Of a stretch of 64,000 nt of DNA, positions 44,955 through 54,613 are shown piece after piece. Origin of the DNA: Bacteroidales bacterium (GTDB lineage Bacteria; Bacteroidota; Bacteroidia; Bacteroidales; Bacteroidaceae); assembly GCA_015060885.1 (NCBI GenBank), contig SUXO01000001.1, positions 1-64,000 on the forward strand, written 5' to 3'. A program made the position numbers and the translations under genes. The notes under the pieces are model-generated. The model did no database searches, was not told the origin of the DNA, and saw only the letters and a program-made list of their open reading frames with translations. How positions within the stretch are numbered: position 1 is the stretch's first letter; each line of letters opens with the position of its first letter.

Positions 44955-46988
44955 ATGCATAAATATTCCATAGTTTTTATACTGCTAACAATTTTTACGG
45001 CACAAATTGCAAGTGCCCAAAATGATAGCATTGCCAAAATGCTCGAAACCATCGTCATAACAGGTAATACATATACATCACCACTTAAAAACAGCAACCC
45101 CGAAAACATAAAACTCGATATGCGATTTATGCATCAATTGCCCAAAATTTTAGGTAATGCAGACCCCATACGCCATTCACAATTACTTCCCGGCATTCAA
45201 ACAAATTCGGAATACGAAAACGGGGTTCACATCTACGGTTGCGAGAATTCACACAACATAATATCAATAAACAAAATTCCCATTTACAACGCAACACACC
45301 TGCTTGGAATATTCTCGGTTTTCACCCCCTCACATTTTTCGAATATCTCCTTTACTCTAAACAACACTGCCGAAAACAATTTCAACAGACTGGGTGGAAT
45401 AATGAATATGGAACTTTTCGAAGAAATCCCCGAAAAATTTAAAGGAGAATACACTATCGGCGTGATGTCGTCGCAAGGAACATTCAAAATCCCAATTAAC
45501 AGAAAAAAAGCACTATATCTATCTCTGCGGGCATCATACCTTAATCTATTATATAGTTCTTTGCTCACTATCGACAACAGCAAACTAAAATATTCTTTTG
45601 CAGATATAAATGCTACTTATCTGCAAAAAATAAACAACAGAAACTCCTTTATACTGAATTTATACACAGGTGCCGACAATGCCAGCCTCAAAGAGGATGA
45701 AAAAGAGAACAAAGAAAGTGAAACAAAAAACAACCTCGACCTATTATGGGGAAATCTCCTATTGTCGGCACATTGGAACTACAAGAGTTGTACAAAAGAA
45801 ATCGAACAAAGCCTTTATTTCACCGGTTACAAAAGTAAATTCAACGTATCGGTGAACGATGTAATGAAAATAACATCGGGAGTATACGATTTCGGTTATA
45901 AAGCCAAAATGAGAATAAAAAACATCAATTTTGGATTGTCCCTTGTGCAGCATTACATAAAGCCACAAAAGCCAAACTCGAAAACATTGATGTTAAAGCA
46001 AACTGAACAGAAGGACGAAAAAACACTTGAAGCAGGCACTTATATCAGCTACTCACAAAATATTACCGACAACCTGTTGATAAAGCTTGTAATGAAAGGG
46101 AATCTTTATCGACATCACACTGCAAATGAAACATACTGCTCGGCAGACCCATCCATCATACTTTCTTATACAAAACAAAAAGTGGGTAAGTTTGCACTTA
46201 CATACAGCACCCAACATCAATATATGCACAATTCCGGTTTTACATCACTTGGTCTGCCAATAGAGTTTTGGTTTTCGTCTGACAGCTACAAAAAACCCCA
46301 ATATGCACATTCGCTGATTTTCAATTACGGCAAAGAAATCTTTGGTGGAAAATACAACATAAGTGTAAGTGCTTATTACAAAAGACTCTATCATCAGCTC
46401 GAATATAAAGGCTCACCACTTGACCTTTTTAACTCGGTTTTTTCATTAAACAATGTATTAATTTCTGGAAACGGATATAATTACGGCGGCAATATAACCA
46501 TAAACAAATGCAGCGGTAAAATAACCGGATGGATTTCATACTCATACGGGAGAGCAAGACGCCGATTCGACATATACGGAAAAGAAAAATTCCCTGCAAC
46601 ACACGAAAGACCTCACGAAATAAATGCTGTTATAGCATATAGAATAAACAAAAAAATAGATTTCGGAGGCACATTTGTGTATGCATCGGGGACACCATTC
46701 ACCGCGCCTAATCGCTTCTATATGCTGAACGGGAACATAATTTCGGAATATGGTAAGCACAACGCCAATAGGTTATCGCCCTACATACGCCTCGACCTGT
46801 CTATGAACTATGATATTATAAACAATAACGACAAAAAAGCCGGTGTAAATATTTCCATATATAATGCCCTGATGCGGGAAAACGAAATCTACTACCGTTT
46901 GGATATTTCCCAAAAGAGATTTGCATATCGCAGTTTTTCATTCTTCGCTAAAATATTACCATCAATAAGTTTTTATTATAGTTTCTAA
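44955..46988 (+). CDS. TonB-dependent outer-membrane receptor
   Basis: 677 residues from the ATG at 44955 (MHKYSIVFILLTIF, a signal peptide ending SAQ); the track start precedes it by 15 codons. The TonB-box-like ETIVITGN is at about 35-42, the plug covers about 45-165 (LPGIQTNSEYENGVHIYG, NRLGGIMNM), and the rest is a beta-barrel ending in an aromatic strand. Unlike most Bacteroidetes receptors it lacks the N-terminal carboxypeptidase-regulatory domain. It is followed 3 bp later by a DUF4249 lipoprotein, a common pairing. The ligand (metal chelate, vitamin or peptide) is unknown. Confidence 0.87.
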   Translation: MHKYSIVFILLTIFTAQIASAQNDSIAKMLETIVITGNTYTSPLKNSNPENIKLDMRFMHQLPKILGNADPIRHSQLLPGIQTNSEYENGVHIYGCENSHNIISINKIPIYNATHLLGIFSVFTPSHFSNISFTLNNTAENNFNRLGGIMNMELFEEIPEKFKGEYTIGVMSSQGTFKIPINRKKALYLSLRASYLNLLYSSLLTIDNSKLKYSFADINATYLQKINNRNSFILNLYTGADNASLKEDEKENKESETKNNLDLLWGNLLLSAHWNYKSCTKEIEQSLYFTGYKSKFNVSVNDVMKITSGVYDFGYKAKMRIKNINFGLSLVQHYIKPQKPNSKTLMLKQTEQKDEKTLEAGTYISYSQNITDNLLIKLVMKGNLYRHHTANETYCSADPSIILSYTKQKVGKFALTYSTQHQYMHNSGFTSLGLPIEFWFSSDSYKKPQYAHSLIFNYGKEIFGGKYNISVSAYYKRLYHQLEYKGSPLDLFNSVFSLNNVLISGNGYNYGGNITINKCSGKITGWISYSYGRARRRFDIYGKEKFPATHERPHEINAVIAYRINKKIDFGGTFVYASGTPFTAPNRFYMLNGNIISEYGKHNANRLSPYIRLDLSMNYDIINNNDKKAGVNISIYNALMRENEIYYRLDISQKRFAYRSFSFFAKILPSISFYYSF

Positions 46989-46991
46989 AAT

Positions 46992-47861
46992 ATGCGACAC
47001 CTTATATTATTTACATTCACCGCGTTACTGCTATTGACATCCTGCGATAAGAAAATATACACTAACGAAACCCCACAAGAAATTGTTGTCGAGGGGTGGA
47101 TTGATGCCGGCGGCTATCCAATAGTAATGTTAAGCAAAAGCATACCTATAAGCAGCGAGTGGCAAAGTTTCGAAAATCTTGATGAATATGTAATAAAGTG
47201 GGGTAAGGTTACCGTGTCCGATGGAGAAAAAGAGGTTGTGCTTACAGGCAAATACGATTCCGACTATTATCCGCCCTATATCTACACGACCACGGAAATA
47301 CAAGGAGTTGCAGGAAAAAAATACAAACTGATGGTTAGTTATAACGAATTCTATGCAGAGGCCGAAACAACAATCCCGGAAATTGTTGAGCTCGAAGCTA
47401 TATATGGCACATACAGCGACAATAAATATATATTAAAAGCCAAAATAGACGACAATCCCAACGAACACAATTATTATAAATTCTTTGCGAGAGTGATCGA
47501 CAGGGACAATATGTATCTTTCGTCAAACATAGCCGTTATAAACGATGCCGACTATAATTTCCCTGCCGAAATTCCGATAGAAATCGGGAGTTCAATGTTA
47601 TACGACAAACATTTAAGAGATTTTGTCCTAACCAAAGAACACAGCGTGAGAATTAAATTCGCAGCAATAGATTCAGTTGCTTATACATTCTGGAACGATT
47701 ATAAAAACGTTGTAGAGATAAGCCGCAACTCAATGTTCAGATATAACAACAACATTCACTCCAACATTAAAGGAGGGCTTGGATATTGGTTTGGATATGG
47801 TGCAACAGAATACTTGTGCCTATCGAACAAGCACAACGAACCTATAAAGATTTCAAGGTAA
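46992..47861 (+). CDS. DUF4249 lipoprotein
   Basis: 289 residues. Signal peptide ending LLLTSC + DKK. The mature domain matches DUF4249: IVVEGWIDAGGYPIVMLSKS near the start, the Ig-like strand YKLMVSYNEFYAEAETTIPE (about 110-130), and regularly spaced strands to the end. These proteins are encoded next to TonB-dependent receptors in Bacteroidetes and probably sit on the outer membrane as partners. The stop precedes the 162-bp repeat by about 120 bp. Confidence 0.82.
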   Translation: MRHLILFTFTALLLLTSCDKKIYTNETPQEIVVEGWIDAGGYPIVMLSKSIPISSEWQSFENLDEYVIKWGKVTVSDGEKEVVLTGKYDSDYYPPYIYTTTEIQGVAGKKYKLMVSYNEFYAEAETTIPEIVELEAIYGTYSDNKYILKAKIDDNPNEHNYYKFFARVIDRDNMYLSSNIAVINDADYNFPAEIPIEIGSSMLYDKHLRDFVLTKEHSVRIKFAAIDSVAYTFWNDYKNVVEISRNSMFRYNNNIHSNIKGGLGYWFGYGATEYLCLSNKHNEPIKISR

Positions 47862-48171
47862 GCAATCATATAAGACACAGCACCTGTCCGATATTCCACG
47901 ATGACCACCAACGACGATGTCAAATTTCACCTGCTACGTATCTCCATAATACAGAATCGACACATCAATATAATATAAACAAAGTGGGTGACCCAAAAGT
48001 GAAATGGGTCACCCACGTTTGTAGGGAGGTTGGATAAAAAGAGCTATTTTTAGGCTTGCGAAGCCCGAAAAAACGCAGTTTACTAAGCGTAAATGAGTAT
48101 TTTTCGGTCAAGCGTAACAACAAAAGAGCCTTTTTAGTCAGCCTCTTTGAAATATACACTCTAAAAGAGTA
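47862..48171. other. Intergenic region with 162-bp repeat
   Basis: 310 bp between two convergent genes. It holds repeat copy 2 (47984-48145) and, next to sdhB, an imperfect hairpin ATACTCT / AGAGTGTAT at about 48152-48170 that may end the fumarate reductase transcript. Confidence 0.75.
47984..48145. repeat. 162-bp dispersed repeat, copy 2
   Basis: Same sequence and orientation as 30204-30365, including the 12-bp hairpin at its left end. It follows the 3' end of the minus-strand sdhB gene by 26 bp, a placement mirrored by copy 1 after the TlpA-like gene. Confidence 0.85.
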
Positions 48172-48927
48172 TCAGTCTTTCAGCTTCGCTTTAATGAACT
48201 CGCGGTTCAAGCGGGCGATGTTGCTTATTGAGATACACTTGGGACACTCGGCCTCGCAGGCGCGTGTGTTGGTACAGTTACCGAAACCGAGTTCGTCCAT
48301 CTTGGCAATCATCGATTTTGCACGCTTTGCAGCCTCGGCCTTACCCTGGGGAAGGAGAGCGAACTGGCTCACTTTTGCCGAAACGAAAAGCATTGCCGAA
48401 CCGTTCTTACAAGCTGCCACGCAAGCACCGCAACCGATGCAGGCTGCTGCATCCATAGCCTCCTCGGCAACATCCTTGCCAATGGGAATTGCGTTGGCAT
48501 CGGGCATACCGCCGGTGTTGATTGATACATAACCGCCTGCCTGCTGAATCTTATCGAAGGCTGTACGGTCGACCATAAGGTCGCGTATCACGGGGAAGGC
48601 TGCCGAACGCCAGGGCTCTACTGTGATTGTGTCACCGTCTTTGAAACGACGCATATAGAGCTGACAGGTGGTAGCACCTGTTGCAGGGCCGTGGGGATGA
48701 CCGTTCACGTAGAGTGAACACATACCGCAGATACCCTCGCGACAGTCGTGGTCGAATACAATGGGCTCCTCGCCTTTATTTACCAAAGTCTCGTTAAGTA
48801 TGTCGAGCATCTCCAAGAATGAGGTATCACCGGGGATATCCTGCATCTGATATGTTGCAAAAGCGCCCTTCTCTTTGGGACCTCTCTGACGCCATACTTT
48901 CAATGTAAAACTGATATTTTTATCCAT
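48172..48927 (-). CDS. sdhB: Fumarate reductase / succinate dehydrogenase iron-sulfur subunit
   Basis: 251 residues (frdB equivalent). The plant-type [2Fe-2S] site is CREGICGMC (about 60-68), and two further clusters are ligated by [11 protein letters not shown] and CEAECPKC. It transfers electrons between the flavoprotein and membrane subunits. In anaerobic Bacteroidales the complex runs as quinol:fumarate reductase, making succinate. Last of three genes (sdhC - sdhA - sdhB), 20 bp after sdhA. Confidence 0.96.
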   Translation of the reverse strand: MDKNISFTLKVWRQRGPKEKGAFATYQMQDIPGDTSFLEMLDILNETLVNKGEEPIVFDHDCREGICGMCSLYVNGHPHGPATGATTCQLYMRRFKDGDTITVEPWRSAAFPVIRDLMVDRTAFDKIQQAGGYVSINTGGMPDANAIPIGKDVAEEAMDAAACIGCGACVAACKNGSAMLFVSAKVSQFALLPQGKAEAAKRAKSMIAKMDELGFGNCTNTRACEAECPKCISISNIARLNREFIKAKLKD

Positions 48928-48947
48928 TGTTTTTTAAATTTTCGGGG

Positions 48948-50906
48948 TTAGTTTTTGTAGTTACGCTGTTGTACCTTGATGTACTGATAGTTAAGGTCCT
49001 CTTTAATGAGTTCGGGCTCTTCTCCCTCGCCGGTGTACTTCCAGCAAGCTACATAAGAGAAGTTCTCGTCGTCGCGCTTTGCCTCGCCCTCTTCGGTCTG
49101 GTGCTCCTCGCGGAAGTGACCACCGCAAGATTCCTCACGGTTGAGAGCATCGCGAGCCATAAGCTTGCCAATTTCGATGAAGTCGAGCAGACGGAGAGCC
49201 TTTTCGAGCTCAATGTTGAGAGTGTCGGCCGAGCCGGGAATGAACAACTCGCTCCAGAAGAGTTTCTCGACCTCGTCGAGTTTCTGCAAAGCGACTGTCA
49301 AAGACTCCTTGGTACGAGCCATACCTACATAATCCCACATAACGTGACCGAGTTCCTTGTGGATAGAGTCGACACTGCGCTTGCCCTGGATAGCCATAAG
49401 CTTGGCAATCTTGTCGTTTACAGCCTTCTCGGCAGCAACGAATTCGGGAGCGTCGGTGCTGAAACGGGGAACCTGAATCTGGTCGGAGAGGTAGTTCTGT
49501 ATTGTGTAGGGGAGAACGAAGTAACCGTCGGCCAAGCCCTGCATAAGAGCCGAAGCACCAAGACGGTTGGCACCGTGATCCGAGAAGTTGGCCTCACCGA
49601 TAGCAAACAAGCCGGGAACCGATGTCTGCAATTCGTAGTCAACCCAGATACCACCCATTGTGTAGTGGATAGCGGGGAATATCATCATAGGCTCCTTGTA
49701 GGGGTTGGTGTCGGCAATCTCCTCGTACATATCGAAGAGGTTTCCGTAACGCTGGCGCACTACATCCTCGCCCAGACGCTGTATAGCGTATTTGAAGTCG
49801 AGGAACACGGCAAGACCGGTGTTGTTCACGCCGAAGCCTGCATCGCAACGCTCTTTTGCAGCACGTGATGCCACGTCGCGGGGCACGAGGTTACCGAATG
49901 CGGGATAACGACGCTCCAAATAGAAGTCGCGGTCCTCGTCGGGAATATCGTTGGGGTGTTTTGTACCGGCCTGCAAAGCCTTTGCATCCTCCAATTTCTT
50001 GGGAACCCAGATGCGGCCGTCGTTACGCAACGACTCAGACATAAGAGTAAGCTTCGACTGCTTGTCGCCGTGAACGGGAATACAGGTGGGGTGAATCTGT
50101 GCGTAGCAGGGGTTGGCAAACCAGGCACCCTTGCGGTAGCACTGCAATGCAGCCGAACCGTTGCTGCCCATAGCGTTGGTCGAAAGGAAGTATGTGTTAC
50201 CGTAACCACCGGTACCGATAACCACTGCGTGGGCTGCAAAACGCTCAACCTTACCTGTTACAAGGTTACGTGCGATGATACCGCGTGCACGGCCGTCGAT
50301 TACAACGAGGTCGAGCATCTCGTAACGTGTAAACACCTTTACGGTACCCTGGCTCACCTGATAGTTAAGAGCCGAGTAGGCACCAAGAAGAAGCTGCTGA
50401 CCGGTCTGGCCACGGGCATAGAATGTACGCGATACCTGTGCACCACCGAACGAACGGTTGGCAAGCAAGCCGCCGTATTCGCGGGCGAAGGGAACGCACT
50501 GTGCTACGCACTGGTCGATGATGGCACCCGAAACTTCGGCCAAACGGTAAACGTTTGCCTCACGTGCACGGTAGTCACCACCCTTGATTGTATCGTAGAA
50601 AAGACGGTAAACAGAGTCGCCGTCGTTCTGATAGTTCTTTGCGGCGTTGATACCTCCCTGTGCTGCAATTGAGTGAGCACGACGGGGAGAGTCCTGAATA
50701 CAGAAGTTGAGCACGTTGAAGCCCATAGCTCCGAGCGATGCGGCAGCCGATGCTCCTGCAAGACCTGTACCCACAACAATTATGTCCAACTTGCGCTTGT
50801 TGGCAGGGTTCACCAATTTCTGATGCGCCTTATAGTTAGTCCATTTTTCGGCCAAAGGACCTTCGGGAATTTTTGAATCCACTTTCACTGAACTTATTTT
50901 AGCCAT
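48948..50906 (-). CDS. sdhA: Fumarate reductase / succinate dehydrogenase flavoprotein subunit
   Basis: 652 residues (frdA equivalent). The FAD Rossmann motif is [12 protein letters not shown] (about 45-56), [18 protein letters not shown] holds the usual His-flavin neighbourhood (HSIAAQGG), and the active-site arginine/histidine region [12 protein letters not shown] is present, with [17 protein letters not shown] near the C-terminal FAD contacts. It catalyses fumarate/succinate interconversion on the cytoplasmic side. Length fits the B-type enzymes of Bacteroidetes and Wolinella. Confidence 0.96.
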   Translation of the reverse strand: MAKISSVKVDSKIPEGPLAEKWTNYKAHQKLVNPANKRKLDIIVVGTGLAGASAAASLGAMGFNVLNFCIQDSPRRAHSIAAQGGINAAKNYQNDGDSVYRLFYDTIKGGDYRAREANVYRLAEVSGAIIDQCVAQCVPFAREYGGLLANRSFGGAQVSRTFYARGQTGQQLLLGAYSALNYQVSQGTVKVFTRYEMLDLVVIDGRARGIIARNLVTGKVERFAAHAVVIGTGGYGNTYFLSTNAMGSNGSAALQCYRKGAWFANPCYAQIHPTCIPVHGDKQSKLTLMSESLRNDGRIWVPKKLEDAKALQAGTKHPNDIPDEDRDFYLERRYPAFGNLVPRDVASRAAKERCDAGFGVNNTGLAVFLDFKYAIQRLGEDVVRQRYGNLFDMYEEIADTNPYKEPMMIFPAIHYTMGGIWVDYELQTSVPGLFAIGEANFSDHGANRLGASALMQGLADGYFVLPYTIQNYLSDQIQVPRFSTDAPEFVAAEKAVNDKIAKLMAIQGKRSVDSIHKELGHVMWDYVGMARTKESLTVALQKLDEVEKLFWSELFIPGSADTLNIELEKALRLLDFIEIGKLMARDALNREESCGGHFREEHQTEEGEAKRDDENFSYVACWKYTGEGEEPELIKEDLNYQYIKVQQRNYKN

Positions 50907-50943
50907 AGTATTTAGTTTTTATAAATTTCGACATTAGGGGTTA

Positions 50944-51633
50944 TTAGCAGGTTCCTGCACAGGGGCAGAATGCGTATGCGGCAACCACGGCAAGGAAGCC
51001 GAGAATGATGATGGTAACAATTACATTACCGATAACCTTCCAGCGGTTGAACCATATCTGGTTGGCCCAGCCAAGTGTCTGCATAGCACTCCAAAAACCG
51101 TGGGTGAGGTGGAACCACAAAGCAACAAGCCATATTACATAGAGAGCTACGTAAACAGGGCAAGCGAATGTCTCCTTGATGTAGTGTACACCGTCGGCTG
51201 CAAGTGAAGCATCGACATTGGCACCAAGCATATGAAGAACCTCGACCAACTGCATATTGGCCCAGAAGTTGAACAAGTGCAATGCCATACCCAGGATTAC
51301 AATAACACCAAGTACAAACATATTCTGTGAAGCCCACTCAACAGTTTTAGGCTTTACAGTGTAGGCATAACCCTGACCACCGCGAGCCTTCTTGTTCTGC
51401 AAGGTGAGGATGATAGCGTAAACGAAGTGCACTACCACGAGAGCGGCAAGACCGGCAGTAGCGATGAGCGCATACCAGTTGGCTCCCAGAAACTCACAAA
51501 TCATGTTGTACCCCTCGGCGCTGAAAATAGCAACCAAGTTCATTGACATGTGGAAAAGAAGGAAGAGTACAAGGGCAATACCCGAAACACTCATGATTAC
51601 CTTTTTTCCGACCGAAGAATTAAATAACCACAT
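50944..51633 (-). CDS. sdhC: Fumarate reductase / succinate dehydrogenase cytochrome b subunit
   Basis: 229 residues with five membrane helices and several His candidates for two b-type haems (VLFLLFHMSMN, VVHFVYAI, LHLFNFW, LWFHLTHGFWS). This is the B-type single-subunit cytochrome b (SdhC/FrdC) of diheme quinol:fumarate reductases. First gene of the operon; the upstream 250 bp are very AT-rich and presumably contain the promoter, which I could not assign firmly. Confidence 0.94.
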   Translation of the reverse strand: MWLFNSSVGKKVIMSVSGIALVLFLLFHMSMNLVAIFSAEGYNMICEFLGANWYALIATAGLAALVVVHFVYAIILTLQNKKARGGQGYAYTVKPKTVEWASQNMFVLGVIVILGMALHLFNFWANMQLVEVLHMLGANVDASLAADGVHYIKETFACPVYVALYVIWLVALWFHLTHGFWSAMQTLGWANQIWFNRWKVIGNVIVTIIILGFLAVVAAYAFCPCAGTC

Positions 51634-51892
51634 AATAAATTGATATTAAATTATATAATAAATAAATTGTTTAATTCCGTAACAAACCTTTTACAGGTAA
51701 TACTTATACTAAATGACAAAAATAGAGTTTTTTTGTTAAAAACAACATTATTTGGCAAATTAATTACCTCTTTTATTATTGCAATAATTTATAAATTGCC
51801 CCAACCGCTATTTGTTCATTGCGACCGAGGAGGTAAAAAAAAGATACTATGTAGGGGGATACCAATGCATATGCCAAAAATAAGAATACAAA

Positions 51893-53092
51893 TCAAGTTG
51901 ATGAACCCCTGCTATAAACGAATTTTGAAAAACCATCGTTGAAACGGCCAAATTTAAGCAAGAAAGGAAGTGCTCCAAACATACATTTTCTTAACCCGAA
52001 ACTCGCATAATGCGACAACACCCCCAAAAAAGAATTAACCGAAGCACGTAAATATTCAGCACCATCATCGCCCGACAAAAGAGATACTTTCCTTTTCATT
52101 CTGCTCAATGACCTGTTTGCTATATAACTCCTGTAAGGTTTTGCATAACCGCCAAGAAATTCCACACCGTAACGCGCCTCGCGAATAAACAATTTATGCG
52201 GATGAACCTTCAAGCACAAAGCGTCGCGCAAAAAATCACTGACAACAGGCACTATGTCGCGTAATTCACCCTTATAAGGAGAAACAAAGAATGCATCATC
52301 AACATAACGCCCGTAACGTACGCCTCGTATATTACGTTTCACAAATTGGTCGATAACATTCATATAGACATTGCTGAAAAGTTGCGATGTTAAGTTACCG
52401 ATGGGCAACCCCTGCCCACAACCACTGTGAAAAAGACTCTTGTTACGCGGTAATCCACACCAATCGGCAGCAGAGCCCTTGATTTTACAACCTTCCAATG
52501 GGTCGTTCATTATTATCACTTGCGACAAATAGAGCAACAAAGAATAATCCAACTTATCACACCAACGTTTGCCTGCACAATCGGACGGCCTATCGGCCAT
52601 TCTAAGCAAAGCATCCCGGCAAATGTCAAACAGCCGCCTGCGCGATATATGCATAAAATATCCCATAATATCCATTTTAAGCACAAAGCACGGGCGGGTA
52701 TAATTCCTCGACACACTGCGTATGTGATGTTGCAGACGTTTAAAACCATAGTGTGTACCCTTTCCCTTTCGACAGCTATAACTATCGGCAATAAAAGTAC
52801 GCTCGAACAGCGCACACGTATAGTTATAATAAAGATGATGCACAACCCTGTCGCGAAATTCAGCTGCAAAAATCTCACGTTGTTTGGGGTCGTTTATTAT
52901 GAAACAAGTGGATGGAGCCGGTATATACCTCCGTTCCACAAGTTCGTCACGCAAAGCCACTAATTCTGTTTCAAAATCAAGTTCAAAAGACAATTGATAA
53001 AAACGTTTCCTTTTATGCCTGCGGGCATCCCTGTACGCTTTATACAAATCGACAAGAAGCTGTTGCGGAGTAATACAAAAAGAAGAAGGCAC
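51893..53092 (-). CDS. DGR reverse transcriptase
   Basis: The open frame reaches ATG 53377 (494 codons), but its first 90 codons are the template repeat. I start at GTG 53092 (399 residues), 12 bp after TR; an ATT at 53074 (ITPQQLLVDLY) or TTG 53047 are also possible, and homologues as I remember them begin near that segment. RT motifs: RDRVVHHLYYNY, VLKMDIMGYF (first catalytic Asp), GLPIGNLTSQ, which is the DGR hallmark in place of the retroviral/intron QGxxxSP, and YGRYVDDAFF with YVDD. No maturase or endonuclease domain follows, ruling out a group II intron. It acts with Avd on TR RNA. Confidence 0.93.
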   Translation of the reverse strand: MPSSFCITPQQLLVDLYKAYRDARRHKRKRFYQLSFELDFETELVALRDELVERRYIPAPSTCFIINDPKQREIFAAEFRDRVVHHLYYNYTCALFERTFIADSYSCRKGKGTHYGFKRLQHHIRSVSRNYTRPCFVLKMDIMGYFMHISRRRLFDICRDALLRMADRPSDCAGKRWCDKLDYSLLLYLSQVIIMNDPLEGCKIKGSAADWCGLPRNKSLFHSGCGQGLPIGNLTSQLFSNVYMNVIDQFVKRNIRGVRYGRYVDDAFFVSPYKGELRDIVPVVSDFLRDALCLKVHPHKLFIREARYGVEFLGGYAKPYRSYIANRSLSRMKRKVSLLSGDDGAEYLRASVNSFLGVLSHYASFGLRKCMFGALPFLLKFGRFNDGFSKFVYSRGSST

Positions 53093-53104
53093 AGGAACCG
53101 CAAG

Positions 53105-53291
53105 TTCTGAGACAGGGCGCACCGTGTGGCCGTTGTAGCGGTTGTTGTTGTTCCAGTCGTAGTTGCCGCTGTTGAAGTTCAGGTTGTAAGCGTTGTTGCT
53201 GTTGTTGCTGTTCAACGAACTCGACCAATAGTTGCCGTTGGAGCCCTGGTTGTTGGCTTCCGTACCGTTGCGGTAGCCCGCAGCGGGCAGG
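53105..53291 (-). repeat. DGR template repeat (TR)
   Basis: 187 bp, identical in length and ends to VR1, extremely rich in AAC codons on the minus strand (its translation is Asn-rich, SSSLNSNNSNNAYNLNFN). It has 57 adenines on the coding strand; 27 of them are changed in VR1 and no other base is. The 3' end GGCCACACGGTGCGCCCTGT, unchanged in VR1, is the expected initiation-of-mutagenic-homing region. It lies between avd and RT and is in frame with the RT. Confidence 0.93.
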
Positions 53292-53460
53292 CAAGCGGGA
53301 CAGCCATCTGTAATGAATGCCGATGCGGAGGCTTTATGCAACGTATCGGCAGGCTTTCTTAAATAATTTCCTGCCACCGCGTTTTTTCACTGTTTATTAA
53401 CGTATTCTCTTACATAGCAGGCAGGCTGTCTGAATTTGCTGTGGCACACTGCCGACGACC
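53292..53460. other. Spacer between TR and avd
   Basis: 169 bp with no gene. In DGRs the TR RNA extends beyond the repeat and this flanking sequence usually carries RNA structures bound by RT/Avd. Visible on the minus strand are GCCTGCC repeated with GGCAGG (partly self-complementary, about 53327-53431) and the palindrome-like CCGATACG near 53340. No consensus promoter is seen. Confidence 0.45.
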
Positions 53461-53853
53461 TTAATCGTGCGACACTCCGGCGACAAGCCCCTGCCCTTCT
53501 CTTTTGCTCCCCTTGTATGTGGCGCGTTCCCAAGCAGCCAACTGTTTCGACACCGAAACGGTAATCTCCATGAACATTGCAAATTGTTTGTCACTCAACT
53601 GCCGTGTATCATTGAACACCCTTAACAAAATCTGCACCTCCACAAGTTTCTCTCGCGCCTGTGATATATATTCAGCCTTGCTAAATGATTTATTAGCCTT
53701 GAATATCAGAACCAGCATATCCATCGAAGCACGTTTCACCTGCTCGCCCAGCGTGTAACGATAGTCGCGCCCCATCCTCGCCGTGCTTGTTACTAATTGC
53801 AGAAACAGACGATAGCACTCTTCATATACTTTCAGTTCGGTATATACAGCCAT
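53461..53853 (-). CDS. avd: DGR accessory variability determinant Avd (four-helix bundle)
   Basis: 130 residues, all helical, of the 23S-intervening-sequence/Avd fold: VYTELKVYEECYRLFLQLV, TLGEQVKRASMDMLVLIFKA, YISQAREKLVEVQILLRVF and FMEITVSVSKQLAAWERA are the four helices, with basic residues on the surfaces thought to bind RNA. Avd forms a pentamer that binds RT and the TR RNA and is needed for mutagenic cDNA synthesis. The ATG directly abuts the stop of the MutS-like gene. The C-terminal tail (GSKREGQGLVAG) is extra and flexible. Confidence 0.9.
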   Translation of the reverse strand: MAVYTELKVYEECYRLFLQLVTSTARMGRDYRYTLGEQVKRASMDMLVLIFKANKSFSKAEYISQAREKLVEVQILLRVFNDTRQLSDKQFAMFMEITVSVSKQLAAWERATYKGSKREGQGLVAGVSHD

Positions 53854-54360
53854 TTACAATAACCCTTTTAGCTCGGCAACAAAACACATACACTCCACCG
53901 GAGTGCGGCTTTCAACAGGAAAAGCTCGCAAGCGGGCAAGCGCTTCGCTCTCCCCCGGATTGTGCGACCGCAACACCTGAATTTCTGTGGCAGTTGCCGA
54001 AACAGTTTCGCTTCGTGCAGCCAAGCTTGCGCACAATGGTTGAGCACTTTTCCACTCCTCGAAAGTACCATCGCACGGCACCTCATATTGCGGAAGCACA
54101 AGATGCACTACACCATTCTCCACAGCTAATGAACGCCCCGCAGCCAATTTTTCGAGCGAATTCATAGGAAAACCTATACTCACAACATCCCGGCCCACAC
54201 ATTTCACATATTGTTTCTTTACCTTGAACGTGTGAACCGCGACGCTGAACAGCCACGCACTATGTTCATAGGCGATGTAAAAAACACCCTCACGATGGAG
54301 TATCACCGTGTTCAACGGTTTTTCTGCTTCCAACTGCAGTTTTTCCTTTATTGTTGCCAT
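53854..54360 (-). CDS. MutS-like (MSL) DGR accessory protein
   Basis: 168 residues. The segment TVILHREGVFYIAYEHSAWLF followed by VVSIGFPMNSLEKL (broken here for length) follows the pattern of MutS domain I (the mismatch-recognition domain: FYE..G.DA, then GFP...L), about residues 17-75. The remainder is not recognised and there is no ATPase domain. MutS-like proteins were described as accessory genes in part of the DGRs; a role in mismatch handling during homing is an inference. It is translationally linked to avd (stop and start adjacent). Confidence 0.65.
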   Translation of the reverse strand: MATIKEKLQLEAEKPLNTVILHREGVFYIAYEHSAWLFSVAVHTFKVKKQYVKCVGRDVVSIGFPMNSLEKLAAGRSLAVENGVVHLVLPQYEVPCDGTFEEWKSAQPLCASLAARSETVSATATEIQVLRSHNPGESEALARLRAFPVESRTPVECMCFVAELKGLL

Positions 54361-54588
54361 TTTTTTCGCTGCTTTTCTCCCCGCGCATCGAGCACGGGGA
54401 GAAAATTTTTAATAATTAAATCGTGCCTGCGGCACTGTTAAATCGACTGCGTCGATGATTGAGTTTTATCGCTCGACTGGCGATAAAACGCTCGCTCTTT
54501 TGTTTCATTGGCTCGTTTTACATTTCGCCACCCGCGTGGCATAAACTATGTCTATGCTTCACGCGACCATTGGCTGCAAAACTCGCCG
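54361..54588. other. Hairpin-rich spacer between VP1 and the MutS-like gene
   Basis: 228 bp with at least four palindromes in a row: TTTTCTCCCCG / CGGGGAGAAAA (about 54374-54406), GTGCC-TGC-GGCAC (about 54423-54435), ATCGAC-TGC-GTCGAT (about 54442-54456), and GTTTTATCGC / GCGATAAAAC (54463-54489). No gene. The density is unusual; it may process or end the VP1 transcript, or structure the DGR locus. Confidence 0.6.
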
Positions 54589-54613
54589 ATAACAAAAACG
54601 AGCTTTTTGTTAT
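54589..54613 (-). other. Hairpin at the VP1 stop codon (DGR target hairpin or terminator)
   Basis: Perfect 10-bp stem ATAACAAAAA / TTTTTGTTAT with a 5-nt loop, beginning at the last base of the VR1 homology and including the stop codon. Position and shape match the cruciform-forming hairpin required just downstream of VR in the Bordetella phage DGR. On either strand it also has T-rich arms, so a terminator function is possible. Confidence 0.65.

Noticed and set aside
51893-53377. Group II intron or retron interpretation of the RT
   Set aside because: No maturase or endonuclease domain and no intron RNA; the IGNLTSQ motif plus an adjacent TR and avd identify a DGR.
53093-53377. N-terminal 95 residues of the 494-codon RT ORF as protein
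   Set aside because: This part is the template repeat and its flank; it was annotated as TR, with the start ambiguity stated.
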